A stretch of DNA of 64,000 nucleotides, from positions 620,001 through 684,000 of the forward strand of contig JACJXZ010000002.1 of the NCBI GenBank assembly GCA_020636375.1, given 5' to 3'. This document shows positions 9,163-18,469 of the stretch, in pieces. The notes below the pieces were generated by a model that saw only the letters and a program-made list of their open reading frames with translations, searched no databases and was not told the DNA's origin. The position numbers and the translations under genes were made by a program. Position 1 is the stretch's first letter. Every line of letters starts with the position of its first letter. The stretch comes from Lewinellaceae bacterium (GTDB lineage: Bacteria; Bacteroidota; Bacteroidia; Chitinophagales; Saprospiraceae).

Positions 9163-12100
9163 CTAGGGAATAGTGTGGTTCAACCGGTAAGGCAGGCTGA
9201 AGTCGGCAATAGCTACGCCCTCCTTATTCAGGATGATAATAAACGTCCCGCCTTTGGGTACGCCGCCGAGGTGTTCGGCGCCCAGCATGTCAGGCTTAAA
9301 GGAGTTGGTTCTCTGGCCTCCTGCGGCAAGGGAATAATTCTGGACTAAACCATCCTCGATAAATTTGCCCACGACATCAAAATCGAGGTTGAGTTTCTGG
9401 GTTAAATAGCGGATAGCGCCAACAATGTTTTTATCAAAGTCTTCAACCAAATCGGGTATATTGGGATTATCTGGATTTGAGGATTCACCGAATGTAAAGC
9501 CATCAATCTCGTAAATATTCCTCCCAACATGCCCTTCAATCCGGTAAAAATCAGCATTGTCCAAAGAGAAGTACAGCGGCCGGGTGACGTGCCAGTCTTC
9601 GGGAGCGTTGTAGCTGTCGTCATCATCGGAAGCATGGTAAGACAAATGCTGGTTGTATTCCCGGGCTTTGGTGCGCTGGTAATCCCAGAAGTAATGGAGG
9701 GAGCCGGGCCCGGCGGACAGGGGATAATAAAACGGGATGGCCTGCTGGCCCAGCGGATGCCCCAGGTTTTTGCCGGGCGTGATCCTGACCTTGCTGAAAT
9801 CGGGCGCAAACGGGTCGCCCTCTTCCCGGCGATATTTTGGAGGCAGCAGCTTGTCATCCGGCAGCGGGCCAATTCCTCCCTCATCGGTTGCATCCCAGAG
9901 GTAGAAGCTTTCCATGATTTCGAACAGGCGGCGATAGTAAAACCGGGTTTTTTCCCAGCGGGCGGCATTGCCATTATAGATGGGCGGCTGGTGGAAAGTA
10001 TCGCGCACCGGCGCCGCCAGCCCATCCTGGCCGGGCCGCCAGGCCGGGCCCAGGGCCAGGTGCCGGTTGCGCTTGGAAAAGGAATCGGAGGTAAGCAGGC
10101 AAAGCCCAGCCATGAGTTCCTGTAGCGTCTCGCGGCATTCGTGATAGGCCCGGATGAGGTCGCGCGCCCAGTCGTAATAATACTGGACGTAACACATTTC
10201 TATTTTTGGGACCTCTATTGGAACCTCCGTTTCTCCTTCTCCTCCTTTTTTTACTATTTTTATTATTGTCCGGGGCCTTTCGACGTAGCGCGTGTAAGCC
10301 TTCCAGTTGGTCAGCAGGTAATTGAGCACTTCCCTGAACCTGGTTTTCGGCAGTTGGGGAAACAACGTCTCGTGGTAATCCCGGAACAGGATGCCTGCCT
10401 GGGTATTTACTCTATGCAATGCTTCCTCAACGATGGGTTTCCAGGTGTCGTAAAGGTGCTTCAGCTCCGTAATCGTTTCCGGAAACTCGGTCAGGTCCAG
10501 TTCCTCCGGGGTGCAGTCGTCGTCCGGCCGCAGGCCGAAGCGGTAAAGGGGAATCGTCGCCAGGGCAAGGGCCGGATGGAAAGCCCGGTACAGGTCGTCG
10601 TCAGCAGGAGTGCTGTCGGCCGGGCTGAAGGGCGGGGAAAAGATATAGTCGGACCTTTCAAAGGGGCGCCCCCCTTCCATAAGCCCACGCACCATCTCCA
10701 GCTTTCCCGTTTTTTTCAGGTAATCTTCCAGCTTCATCAGATAGAAGGCCGGGCCGTCCGGGCCGGGCATTGCGACAACCACCTTATCCGCCGTGAAGGG
10801 TACATCGCGCTCCATATTGGTCTGGGGCGTCAGCCAGCGGCGGGTACTGCCGTCGATGGTGTCTTTTTCCTCCAATCCCAGCAATTTCCAAACCTGTGCC
10901 TCTTTAAAAAAAGGATAGTTCAGCTCCTCTTTGTCTTGATCCGTCAATGCATAATAACCGATAAACGGCCTTTCTTTCGGCAAAATGAGGAGATGGCCGT
11001 CCGGCGTTACGCCCTGCCCGGCGCAGATGGTTATGCTGTAATCCTTATTACTGAACACTTCCAGGCCGCCCACTACGCCCCACCCGGTAAGGCACACCCT
11101 CGAAAGGCGGGCGGCCGTGCCGGAAGCCAGGCTGTCTTCCAGCTCTTTTTTAATGGCCGCTACATCCTGCTCCAGGGTTTCCACCTTAGGCTGAACTTCT
11201 TTCTTCCAGGCGTTTATGACATTAACCAGGGCGACAACGCTCGTCAGATTCAGGCCTTCGACAAAGGTTTTAAATTCCTCCAGGCCCAGGTTCTGGATAT
11301 TTGTTATGGAAGTTTTGATCTCGTTGACCTGCACTTCGAGGTTTAGCCCTTCCAAGCTGTCGATCCGCTGGCTCAGCAGTTCATCCAGGCGGCTGGCCTC
11401 TGCTTCGGCCAGGGCTTTTATTTCCTCTTCGGTGAACGCATGGGGCAGGGTAGCCGCAAACGCTTCGATCTGTTTGCCGATTTCTTCCAGGACCGCCTGC
11501 TTCTCGCTTTCCAGCTCTGTTTTCAGGGCGAAGGTTTTGGCCACTTCCGCCAGGATGGCGGCCTGGAGGCCGTCGTTGGCATGGGAAAGTTCTTGGCGCA
11601 GGGCATCATCCCAGTTTTTGGCCTGTTCCAGGACGGCGGCGTCCAGCTTGCCGGCCTCTTCCAGGACTTTGTCCAGCCAGCCCTGCGGGAAAGGCTGGCC
11701 TGGCAGATCTTCCCATATTTGGGATATGGCTTGTTCCAGTTCCTGCGCCCACTCCTGCCGGAGCTTTTCTTCCAGCGCGGTTATTTTGGCGTCAAAACCG
11801 GCGAGCTGCTCCTGGACGTAGGCCTCATAAGCCTGTTGGATCGCTTTCTTCAAATCCTCCAGGCTGGCCTTGATCTGGTGTTCCAGGGCGCTCAGTTGCT
11901 CCTGAGTCGCCAATTGGGCTATGGCGGCCTGGATCAACTGGCCTACCTGCTCCGGAGTGGTTTTGCCGTCAATCTCTTTTTTGAGTTTTTGGATTTCTTC
12001 CGGAATGAGTATCAGTTGGGCATACTTCGCATCGATGGCCGAGATTTCGGACCGGAGCAAAACCTTCAGCTTATTCAGCTCGGCCAGCACAAAGGCTTCG

Positions 12101-14118
12101 CTTACGCCATTGCCGCCACCGCCGCCGCCGCCGCCGTTGTTTACCAGGCCGAACAACTTTGTGATGTTGTCTTCTGCTTCCTTTAAGCGGCCGGCCAGGC
12201 CGTCGATCCCGGCGGTTTTTTTCTCCACCGCCTGGAGCCGGCTTTCTATGGCTTCCCGCAGTTCGCTGACTTTGGCCCCGGCGATGCCGGCAGCGGTAGC
12301 TTCGTCAATTCCAGGCTGGAAGCCGTCCAGCCGTTGTTCGAGGGTGCTAACTTTTTCGGGGATGCCTTCCAGCGGTTTCAGCCTGGCATTCACTTCTTTC
12401 TCCAGGCGTTGCAACGCGTCCAGCAGTTCTTTTTTTACCTGCTCCAGGGCGGGGCTGCCTTCCGCCTCCAATTTATCCAGCCTTTGTTTGATGCCGGCCA
12501 GCTCCCTGGCTGCCTCGGCGCGCCAATCCGATAAAGTTTGGATTGCCCCATCCTGCCCGTCATCCCGGGTATTGTTATCTGCCAGGCCGGTTTCGAGCGT
12601 GGCGATCCTGGCCCTGATCTCCTCCAGGCTGGAGGGCAGGGGAATGTTCGAAATGTCTTCCCGCAGCTGCTGGATGGCCTCATCCTGGCGACTGTCGCGT
12701 TTGACGCTGGTGCCAATTTCCCGCCGCAACTGCTCGATATTGATCATCTGTTGGTTGTCCCGCCGCTCATTAGCCGACAATTCGGTTTCCAGCGCGGCGA
12801 TCTTGGTGTTGATCTCACCGAGGTTGGGTAGATCGGGAGGAATGGAAATGTTCGAAAGGTCTTCCCGCAGTTGTTGGATGGCCGTGTCTTGTTGGCCGTC
12901 GTGTTCGCCGTTGGCATTCAGGCCCGACTCCAGCGCGGCGATCCTGGTGATGACCTCTTTCAGGTTGGGAAGATCGGGGGGTATGGAAATGTTTGAAAGG
13001 TCTTCCCGCAGCTTTTGGATGGCTGTGTCCTGCCGGCCGTCGTGTTGGCCGTTGGCGGCCAGGCCGGACTCCAGCGCGGCGATTTGGGCTTTGACCTGCT
13101 CCAGGCTGGGAGGAAGGGGGATGTTCGAAATAGCTTCCTGCAGCTTTTGGATGGCCGTGTCCTGCCGGCCGTCGTGTTGGCCGTTTGCGGCCAGGCCGGA
13201 CTCCAGGGCGGCGATTTGGGCTTTGACCTGCTCCAGGCTGGGAGGAAGGGGGATGTTCGAAATAGCTTCCTGCAGCTTCTGGATGGCCGTATCCTGCTGG
13301 CCGTCGTGTTCGCCGTTGGCGTCCAGATCCCCCCGCAATTGCCGGATATCTGTTGCCTGTTGGTTGTCCCTGCTGTCGTTGTTGGCCAGCCCTGTTTCGA
13401 GGGAAGCCACTCTGTCCTTCAGCTCCTTCAGGCTGGAGGGAAGGGGGATATTCGAAACATCATCTTTCAGCTTTTTAATATCGGCATCCTGCCGGTCGTC
13501 CCGCTTTGCATTGCCGGCAAAATCCTGCTGCAGCTGGCTGATAGTCTGATCCTGCTGGTTGTCCCGGGCATCGTTGGCGGCCAGGCCGTTACGCACCGCT
13601 CCGACTTCCGTCTTCAGCTCGTTGAATTCAGATTTCGGGGTCATGCCATCCAGGCCCTGCTGCAATTGCTGTATGTCGGTTTCCTGCTGGTCATCTCTGC
13701 CGTCGTTGGCGGCCAGCCCGGTTTCCAGGGATTCCACTCTGGCGTTAAGCCCCTCCAGGCTGGGAGGAAGAGGGATATTGGAAATGTCGTCCTTCAGCTT
13801 TTTAATCTCCACGTCCTGGCTGGCATCTTTGGATTGCAGCGCGGCGATGGCGTCATTTACAGCCACTAAAGCTTCATCGATCAGCCTTTGCACTTCCGCT
13901 TCCGAGAGGCCGGGGCCTAAATTTCCGATCTGGTCCTGCAAGTCCTGGATTTGCTGAAGGATTTCCGACAGGTCGTCGCTGCCGGGGCTGCCGTCGATCA
14001 ACTCGACCATAGCGTCCAGCATTTCGGTCAGGCCGCGGTATTTGGGGAACGCCCGGTTATCCGTTTTAAAGATCTGGAAGGCCGCCCTGATCTTTTCGAG
14101 CAATTCTGATTTAGTCAT
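9163..14118 (-). CDS. very long coiled-coil fibre-like eCIS protein (Pvc13 position)
   Basis: 1651 aa. A short helical head (1-65) precedes about ten 44-aa repeats (roughly 70-540) built on the pattern SNIPLPxSLxxxxxxxAALExGLAAN-xHDxxQDTAIQxL. After that come long heptad coiled coils (540-1010), interrupted by a glycine run near residue 665, and then a 620-aa non-coiled domain rich in Trp, Tyr and Pro that begins LTGWGVVGGLEVFSNKDYSI. Position between the second gpJ-class baseplate protein and the tape measure corresponds to Afp13/Pvc13 tail fibres, which bind target cells. The repeats could form a trimeric stalk with the C-terminal domain as tip. Fibre function is inferred from position and architecture; a baseplate-clamp or cage role is an alternative. 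Confidence 0.72.
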   Translation of the reverse strand: MTKSELLEKIRAAFQIFKTDNRAFPKYRGLTEMLDAMVELIDGSPGSDDLSEILQQIQDLQDQIGNLGPGLSEAEVQRLIDEALVAVNDAIAALQSKDASQDVEIKKLKDDISNIPLPPSLEGLNARVESLETGLAANDGRDDQQETDIQQLQQGLDGMTPKSEFNELKTEVGAVRNGLAANDARDNQQDQTISQLQQDFAGNAKRDDRQDADIKKLKDDVSNIPLPSSLKELKDRVASLETGLANNDSRDNQQATDIRQLRGDLDANGEHDGQQDTAIQKLQEAISNIPLPPSLEQVKAQIAALESGLAANGQHDGRQDTAIQKLQEAISNIPLPPSLEQVKAQIAALESGLAANGQHDGRQDTAIQKLREDLSNISIPPDLPNLKEVITRIAALESGLNANGEHDGQQDTAIQQLREDLSNISIPPDLPNLGEINTKIAALETELSANERRDNQQMINIEQLRREIGTSVKRDSRQDEAIQQLREDISNIPLPSSLEEIRARIATLETGLADNNTRDDGQDGAIQTLSDWRAEAARELAGIKQRLDKLEAEGSPALEQVKKELLDALQRLEKEVNARLKPLEGIPEKVSTLEQRLDGFQPGIDEATAAGIAGAKVSELREAIESRLQAVEKKTAGIDGLAGRLKEAEDNITKLFGLVNNGGGGGGGGNGVSEAFVLAELNKLKVLLRSEISAIDAKYAQLILIPEEIQKLKKEIDGKTTPEQVGQLIQAAIAQLATQEQLSALEHQIKASLEDLKKAIQQAYEAYVQEQLAGFDAKITALEEKLRQEWAQELEQAISQIWEDLPGQPFPQGWLDKVLEEAGKLDAAVLEQAKNWDDALRQELSHANDGLQAAILAEVAKTFALKTELESEKQAVLEEIGKQIEAFAATLPHAFTEEEIKALAEAEASRLDELLSQRIDSLEGLNLEVQVNEIKTSITNIQNLGLEEFKTFVEGLNLTSVVALVNVINAWKKEVQPKVETLEQDVAAIKKELEDSLASGTAARLSRVCLTGWGVVGGLEVFSNKDYSITICAGQGVTPDGHLLILPKERPFIGYYALTDQDKEELNYPFFKEAQVWKLLGLEEKDTIDGSTRRWLTPQTNMERDVPFTADKVVVAMPGPDGPAFYLMKLEDYLKKTGKLEMVRGLMEGGRPFERSDYIFSPPFSPADSTPADDDLYRAFHPALALATIPLYRFGLRPDDDCTPEELDLTEFPETITELKHLYDTWKPIVEEALHRVNTQAGILFRDYHETLFPQLPKTRFREVLNYLLTNWKAYTRYVERPRTIIKIVKKGGEGETEVPIEVPKIEMCYVQYYYDWARDLIRAYHECRETLQELMAGLCLLTSDSFSKRNRHLALGPAWRPGQDGLAAPVRDTFHQPPIYNGNAARWEKTRFYYRRLFEIMESFYLWDATDEGGIGPLPDDKLLPPKYRREEGDPFAPDFSKVRITPGKNLGHPLGQQAIPFYYPLSAGPGSLHYFWDYQRTKAREYNQHLSYHASDDDDSYNAPEDWHVTRPLYFSLDNADFYRIEGHVGRNIYEIDGFTFGESSNPDNPNIPDLVEDFDKNIVGAIRYLTQKLNLDFDVVGKFIEDGLVQNYSLAAGGQRTNSFKPDMLGAEHLGGVPKGGTFIIILNKEGVAIADFSLPYRLNHTIP
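13016..13279 (-). repeat. 132-bp tandem repeat units within the fibre gene
   Basis: Two adjacent 132-bp units (13016-13147 and 13148-13279) differ at only a few bases and encode the same 44-aa coiled-coil repeat. More diverged units extend on both sides, about 12590-13800. Unit length is a multiple of three, so copy-number change would lengthen or shorten the stalk in frame. Confidence 0.85.
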
Positions 14119-14145
14119 GGTCTGAATTCAGGTTTAAAGGTTCGG

Positions 14146-17100
14146 TTATTCGGGGGAGCATTCGTCGGCGGGTTCCTCCGCTTTGCAGGCGCAGGAGCAG
14201 GGCAGGGCGTTGAGCAGCTTCACCAACCGGGCGGCAGCTACGTCCACCTTGCAATAATCGGGCGGGTTGCACCGGGCTTTTTCAAACATCCAGATGGCGA
14301 AAGCTTCCTCGAAGGCGTACAAGTCGTCCAGATCCAGATAGCAAAAGCGCACGGCCAGGTGGGCAGGCATTTCCAGGCGGAACTCGTGTTCGAAGAAGGC
14401 CCGGAAATCCGGGTCAGAAAAGCGGGTGGTCTCCGCCGGCGCCACTACCGTCAGCCAAAAAGAATAGGGATCTTTAGGGGTTTCTTCCAGCACGCAGCCT
14501 AAGGGGATTTGGAGCAGCGGGTCGTCGGCTTCCAGTGGCCGCAGCAGGATGTGTTCTAGGATGTGAAAGCCCTCATGCTGCCGGGTAGCCCGGGCCGGCC
14601 GGACCAGGGGGATGACCTCGTCGATGATCCGGTCTTTGGCTTCGTCTTCGGACAGCGGCTCGCTTTCCAGCAACACCTCTATCTCCATATCAGCCCCTCC
14701 CTGCTCTACCGTGACCGATTTGCCTTTTTCTTTTTTGATATAATTTTTTACCAGAGCTGCCCGGAATTTCCCCCCGGGTATGCTGAGCAGCCGGAACCAT
14801 ATATCCTCCTCCACCGCCTCCGATTCCTCGTAATACCTGGCCTGCCAGATGGACTGGTAGAGGCGGTCGATCTTGTCCTGCGCCAGGCGGCCGGAGGAAT
14901 ACGCCGGCGAGATCATCAGCGGCACGGCTTCCTGCGGGTTGGCCGCAGAATCCCCGGCCTCCAACCGCCGGCGCAGCGCTGCCCGGTAATTGGCCATGCC
15001 CCGCCGGTTGCTTCCCTGGGCGATATCGATCCGGTAGGCCGGCTCGGCAATGAGGGAGCGGGCTTCCCAACTGGGAATGCCCAGCTTGCGCACGACGCGT
15101 TTCTGCAGGCCGGAGACATTGGCCGTATTCCATACGTCGGAGACGTTCCTGGCCTCATTAAACGCCCGGTAGTTGTATCCCTTGTTGCGTTCCCGTGCCA
15201 GGTCGGCGATTTCCCGCAGGAAGTCGGCCTTGGCCTCCAGGTACTCCCCAAAAGTCTGCTGGCGCGGGTTGTCTTCGGGTTCGGCTTCGGGGCGCAGCAG
15301 GGCTGCCGCGTAAGCGCTGAAAGCTTCGCCGAAGCGGGCGATCAGGTGGTCGAGCAGGCGGTTCATCCGGCGCTGCTGGTCGGCGGGGGATTCCGCCAGC
15401 TTCCTGATCTCTTCAACATGATAATTATTGTCGTCGGCCGTGTATTTTGCCCAGAAATAATCCTCGATCTGCCGGCTGTACAGGTCCACCAGGCGGGAAG
15501 CGGGCGCAAAGGCCGCCGCCAGTTTCTCCCGCAGGTCGAAGAGCCCTGAAAAGGAGGTGGTGCCTGCCCGCAGCGTTGCCAGCTTTTCGGCAGCCAGTTC
15601 CCGGTCATTTTTTTGATCCGGGTTGTCGTTCGCATCCAGAACGCTGACGAGGCTATCGGGGATGTGCCCGATGACCACGTTCCAGTCCGCCGGCCCGGCA
15701 GTGAAAGGCGCATGCACGCCGATCAGCTCCCGCATGCCGGGCACCTCGTACAACAGGGGCATGACGCGGGTGGGCGCATCCGCCTTCTGGTCGACCGACA
15801 GCAAACGTCGGACCTGTCCCAGCTGGGCCAGGTAGGAAGCCAGGATCTGGTCGTAATAGGCCAGATAGGCCTGCAGGTGGCGGGCCTGGGCCCGGCGCTT
15901 CAGGGGCGCATCATCGGGCGGGGGGTTGTCGCCAACAGTATAGGTGGCCGGCAGGTCGTACTGCAGGCTGCGGTAATCCGACAGGTCCGGCCGGAACGTG
16001 CCTTCTTTCCACTCCGGTCCGCCGGGGTCGCCCAGCGGGTCGGGGAAGTGAATTAAACGCAATAGTTCCAGGCGCTCTTCAACATGCTTCTTGTTCATGC
16101 TGAAGGTGCGCGCTCCCTTGGTGACGCGGAAGGAGCAACGATCCAGGTCGATGACCGGCTTGCAGTAGGGCGGCGCGGGCTCTCCGGGTTCCAGCAGCGA
16201 GGCCGGATGGGGGAACTCCCCTTTTGTTTCTTCTCCGGCATTGTTGGTGTAAACCAGATACTCGGATTTTTCGGCAAAAGCCGCGCCCTCTTCTTCCGGC
16301 GCTTCGTCCACCTTCAGCACCGGCAGCGCGACGACGCCGTCAACCGACATCACTTCCCGCAACAGGTCGGAATGGTAGTATTCGCTGCGCGGCCGGTTGT
16401 CGCCTAATTCCGCATCTTCCAGGAACCCATGGCACAGCAAGGGGCCGTTGAAGATGTGCTCTGCCGAGTAATTCCTGCCCTGCGCCTTCAGCTCTTTCAG
16501 CCGCTGGGCAAAGGTGCGGAACCGGGGTACCGGGCTGAGGTACTCCTGCATGAGGCGGATAGCCTCGGCGAAAATGTCCACTTCATCGGCCTCCGGCGCC
16601 ACTTCGATGTGCAGGCAGATTCCGATAGGGCGCTGCTCCACGATGCGGATATCCACAAAATCCTCGCACAGGCCCCGGTTTTTATGCAATTGCTCCTTCA
16701 CCTTTTCCACTATGGGATCGACCAGGTTGGGGATGCCGGCGTCGATGTTCTCGTCCAGGTCGAGCAGGATGCTGTACAGGCCGGAGAGGGGAAGCCGCTC
16801 GTCTCCTTCTTTCCAGATGCCTACGCCCCAAAGGCCGTATTCGCAGAATTTTTCGTCGAAAAGGTATTCTGCGATGGCGCCTGCGTTGTCTTCGGGTTCT
16901 GGCTTGTCAGTGGGGGAAAGGTTGTCGTAGTAAGCTACGATCTTTTTTATCAAATTCAGATAATCCTGGATGCTGGTGTTTTCTACGGTAGAATCAATTA
17001 CTATTGTGATTTCCTTTCCGTAGCCATTATTCCCCCGAGGCGGGAAAATATTAAAAACGTTTCTCAGAAACATTGCAACAGCAAATTCTCTTACCAGCCA

Positions 17101-18459
17101 CCTGCTCACTGTTTCCTGTGGGAATGCAGAATAGAACAACTCCTTTAAACCCTCAGAAAAGAAACGCTCATAATTAGCCTTCTCCTGGTAAAACTCAATT
17201 ACTGCATCGAGTTTCGAAATATTTGTTTCTCCGGTAATGTTTTTATACCCTTCCTGCAATACATGGCGGCGTTTCCGCTCCAGTTCGCTCCAGGAGCGGG
17301 GGCCGGATTTGGGGATGGCCTTGTAGGCTTTTAGCGCGGTCCCACTTAATTTTTCGATCAAAGTTCCCTTTAGATAGCCTATAATTTTTTTAGGATCATC
17401 CCCCACAGCGCCCAATGCCGCATAATCAAATATTTTTATTGTCTCATTCTGCAGGTCATCTAATGTTTGATAATCAGATAATTTTTCTTGAAAAATTTTA
17501 TTGATTTCCGGATCGCCGGACTTAGGCAAATCCGGCTCCTCCGGAAACCGCACGATATAATCGTAAATCGCATCCAGTTGCTCTGGAGTCGCCTCACCTT
17601 TTAATTCTTTCTGGATTTCCAGCTTAGCCAGTTTATCCAGGTCGGCCGCCTGCCCGCCGATTGCAGTGATGTAAGGCAGGCAATCAGAAAGGGATTCGAA
17701 GAAATAAATTTTACGCTTAATTTGAAAAAATATTTGTCTTACCAATTCCGGCGCCTTTTCTCTTTGAACATCATCAACATCTATGACTATTACTTCTTGT
17801 CCATCAGTTACTTGATAAATATTCCCCTCCTCATCCTCGTAATATTGATTTCCTCCGGCATCAAAAATATTGCCGCTTTCATCCACGGTTAAAACAATAT
17901 CATCGCCGTTAGATATCTGCACATCCACATCATCGACGAACACAGGGTTGCCCTCCTCGTCCGTTTCCAGTTGAATTCCGGGAATGTCCTTCCAGTGCCT
18001 GAGAATAAAGTTCTTTATCGCCTCTTTGTCTATTACAATATCCCCGGTATACAAATCCGGAAATTGTATTCCCGTGGAGGACAATTTCAGTTCTTCCTCT
18101 CCCCGGATGATCCAGGCATTTTTCACCCCTTCCACATCGATCATCAGCTTGCGGTAATCCAGGGCGGTGACCGGGCTGCCGGGCAGCACGTCGGCGGCTA
18201 CGAACCAGGGCTGGCTGTTATTGCCAGGAGGGCTCGCCATCAGGTCCTCCACCGGCAGCATCCGGGTGCGGTAGCCCAGGTCGGTGATGCCGTAACAGAG
18301 CAGTTCCAGGAGCGTGATGCCGGGGTCGTGGGCGTTGTAGTCGGTCCACAGCTCGGTCGCGAAGTTTTCCAGGTGGCGGATGCCTTCGGCGCGCAGCCGG
18401 TCGAAATCCAGGCTGGGATGATCGGGGCGGGCTTTGGATATGGCTTTGGATATGGGCAT
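14146..18459 (-). CDS. eCIS baseplate wedge protein 2 (Afp12/Pvc12-like, gpJ-related), 1437 aa
   Basis: 1437 aa. The N-terminus contains FATELWTDYNAHDPGITLLELLCYGITDLGYRT, a hallmark of the second large baseplate protein in eCIS loci; the middle and C-terminus contain a long wedge scaffold ending in a Cys-containing tail (PCSCACKAEEPADECSPE). Residues about 116-515 are coded by clearly AT-richer DNA and include an acidic beta-rich insert (VDVQISNGDDIVLTVDE, GGNQYYEDEEGN). The gene follows the first gpJ-class gene by 10 nt. Together they build the wedge ring that couples sheath contraction to spike release. The size exceeds the usual Afp12. Confidence 0.85.
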   Translation of the reverse strand: MPISKAISKARPDHPSLDFDRLRAEGIRHLENFATELWTDYNAHDPGITLLELLCYGITDLGYRTRMLPVEDLMASPPGNNSQPWFVAADVLPGSPVTALDYRKLMIDVEGVKNAWIIRGEEELKLSSTGIQFPDLYTGDIVIDKEAIKNFILRHWKDIPGIQLETDEEGNPVFVDDVDVQISNGDDIVLTVDESGNIFDAGGNQYYEDEEGNIYQVTDGQEVIVIDVDDVQREKAPELVRQIFFQIKRKIYFFESLSDCLPYITAIGGQAADLDKLAKLEIQKELKGEATPEQLDAIYDYIVRFPEEPDLPKSGDPEINKIFQEKLSDYQTLDDLQNETIKIFDYAALGAVGDDPKKIIGYLKGTLIEKLSGTALKAYKAIPKSGPRSWSELERKRRHVLQEGYKNITGETNISKLDAVIEFYQEKANYERFFSEGLKELFYSAFPQETVSRWLVREFAVAMFLRNVFNIFPPRGNNGYGKEITIVIDSTVENTSIQDYLNLIKKIVAYYDNLSPTDKPEPEDNAGAIAEYLFDEKFCEYGLWGVGIWKEGDERLPLSGLYSILLDLDENIDAGIPNLVDPIVEKVKEQLHKNRGLCEDFVDIRIVEQRPIGICLHIEVAPEADEVDIFAEAIRLMQEYLSPVPRFRTFAQRLKELKAQGRNYSAEHIFNGPLLCHGFLEDAELGDNRPRSEYYHSDLLREVMSVDGVVALPVLKVDEAPEEEGAAFAEKSEYLVYTNNAGEETKGEFPHPASLLEPGEPAPPYCKPVIDLDRCSFRVTKGARTFSMNKKHVEERLELLRLIHFPDPLGDPGGPEWKEGTFRPDLSDYRSLQYDLPATYTVGDNPPPDDAPLKRRAQARHLQAYLAYYDQILASYLAQLGQVRRLLSVDQKADAPTRVMPLLYEVPGMRELIGVHAPFTAGPADWNVVIGHIPDSLVSVLDANDNPDQKNDRELAAEKLATLRAGTTSFSGLFDLREKLAAAFAPASRLVDLYSRQIEDYFWAKYTADDNNYHVEEIRKLAESPADQQRRMNRLLDHLIARFGEAFSAYAAALLRPEAEPEDNPRQQTFGEYLEAKADFLREIADLARERNKGYNYRAFNEARNVSDVWNTANVSGLQKRVVRKLGIPSWEARSLIAEPAYRIDIAQGSNRRGMANYRAALRRRLEAGDSAANPQEAVPLMISPAYSSGRLAQDKIDRLYQSIWQARYYEESEAVEEDIWFRLLSIPGGKFRAALVKNYIKKEKGKSVTVEQGGADMEIEVLLESEPLSEDEAKDRIIDEVIPLVRPARATRQHEGFHILEHILLRPLEADDPLLQIPLGCVLEETPKDPYSFWLTVVAPAETTRFSDPDFRAFFEHEFRLEMPAHLAVRFCYLDLDDLYAFEEAFAIWMFEKARCNPPDYCKVDVAAARLVKLLNALPCSCACKAEEPADECSPE

Positions 18460-18469
18460 GGTTTGGAGT

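Noticed and set aside
11921..13549. 542-aa Ser-rich plus-strand ORF opposite the fibre gene
   Set aside because: Long only because the minus-strand repeats lack stops in this frame; composition is typical of an antisense frame.
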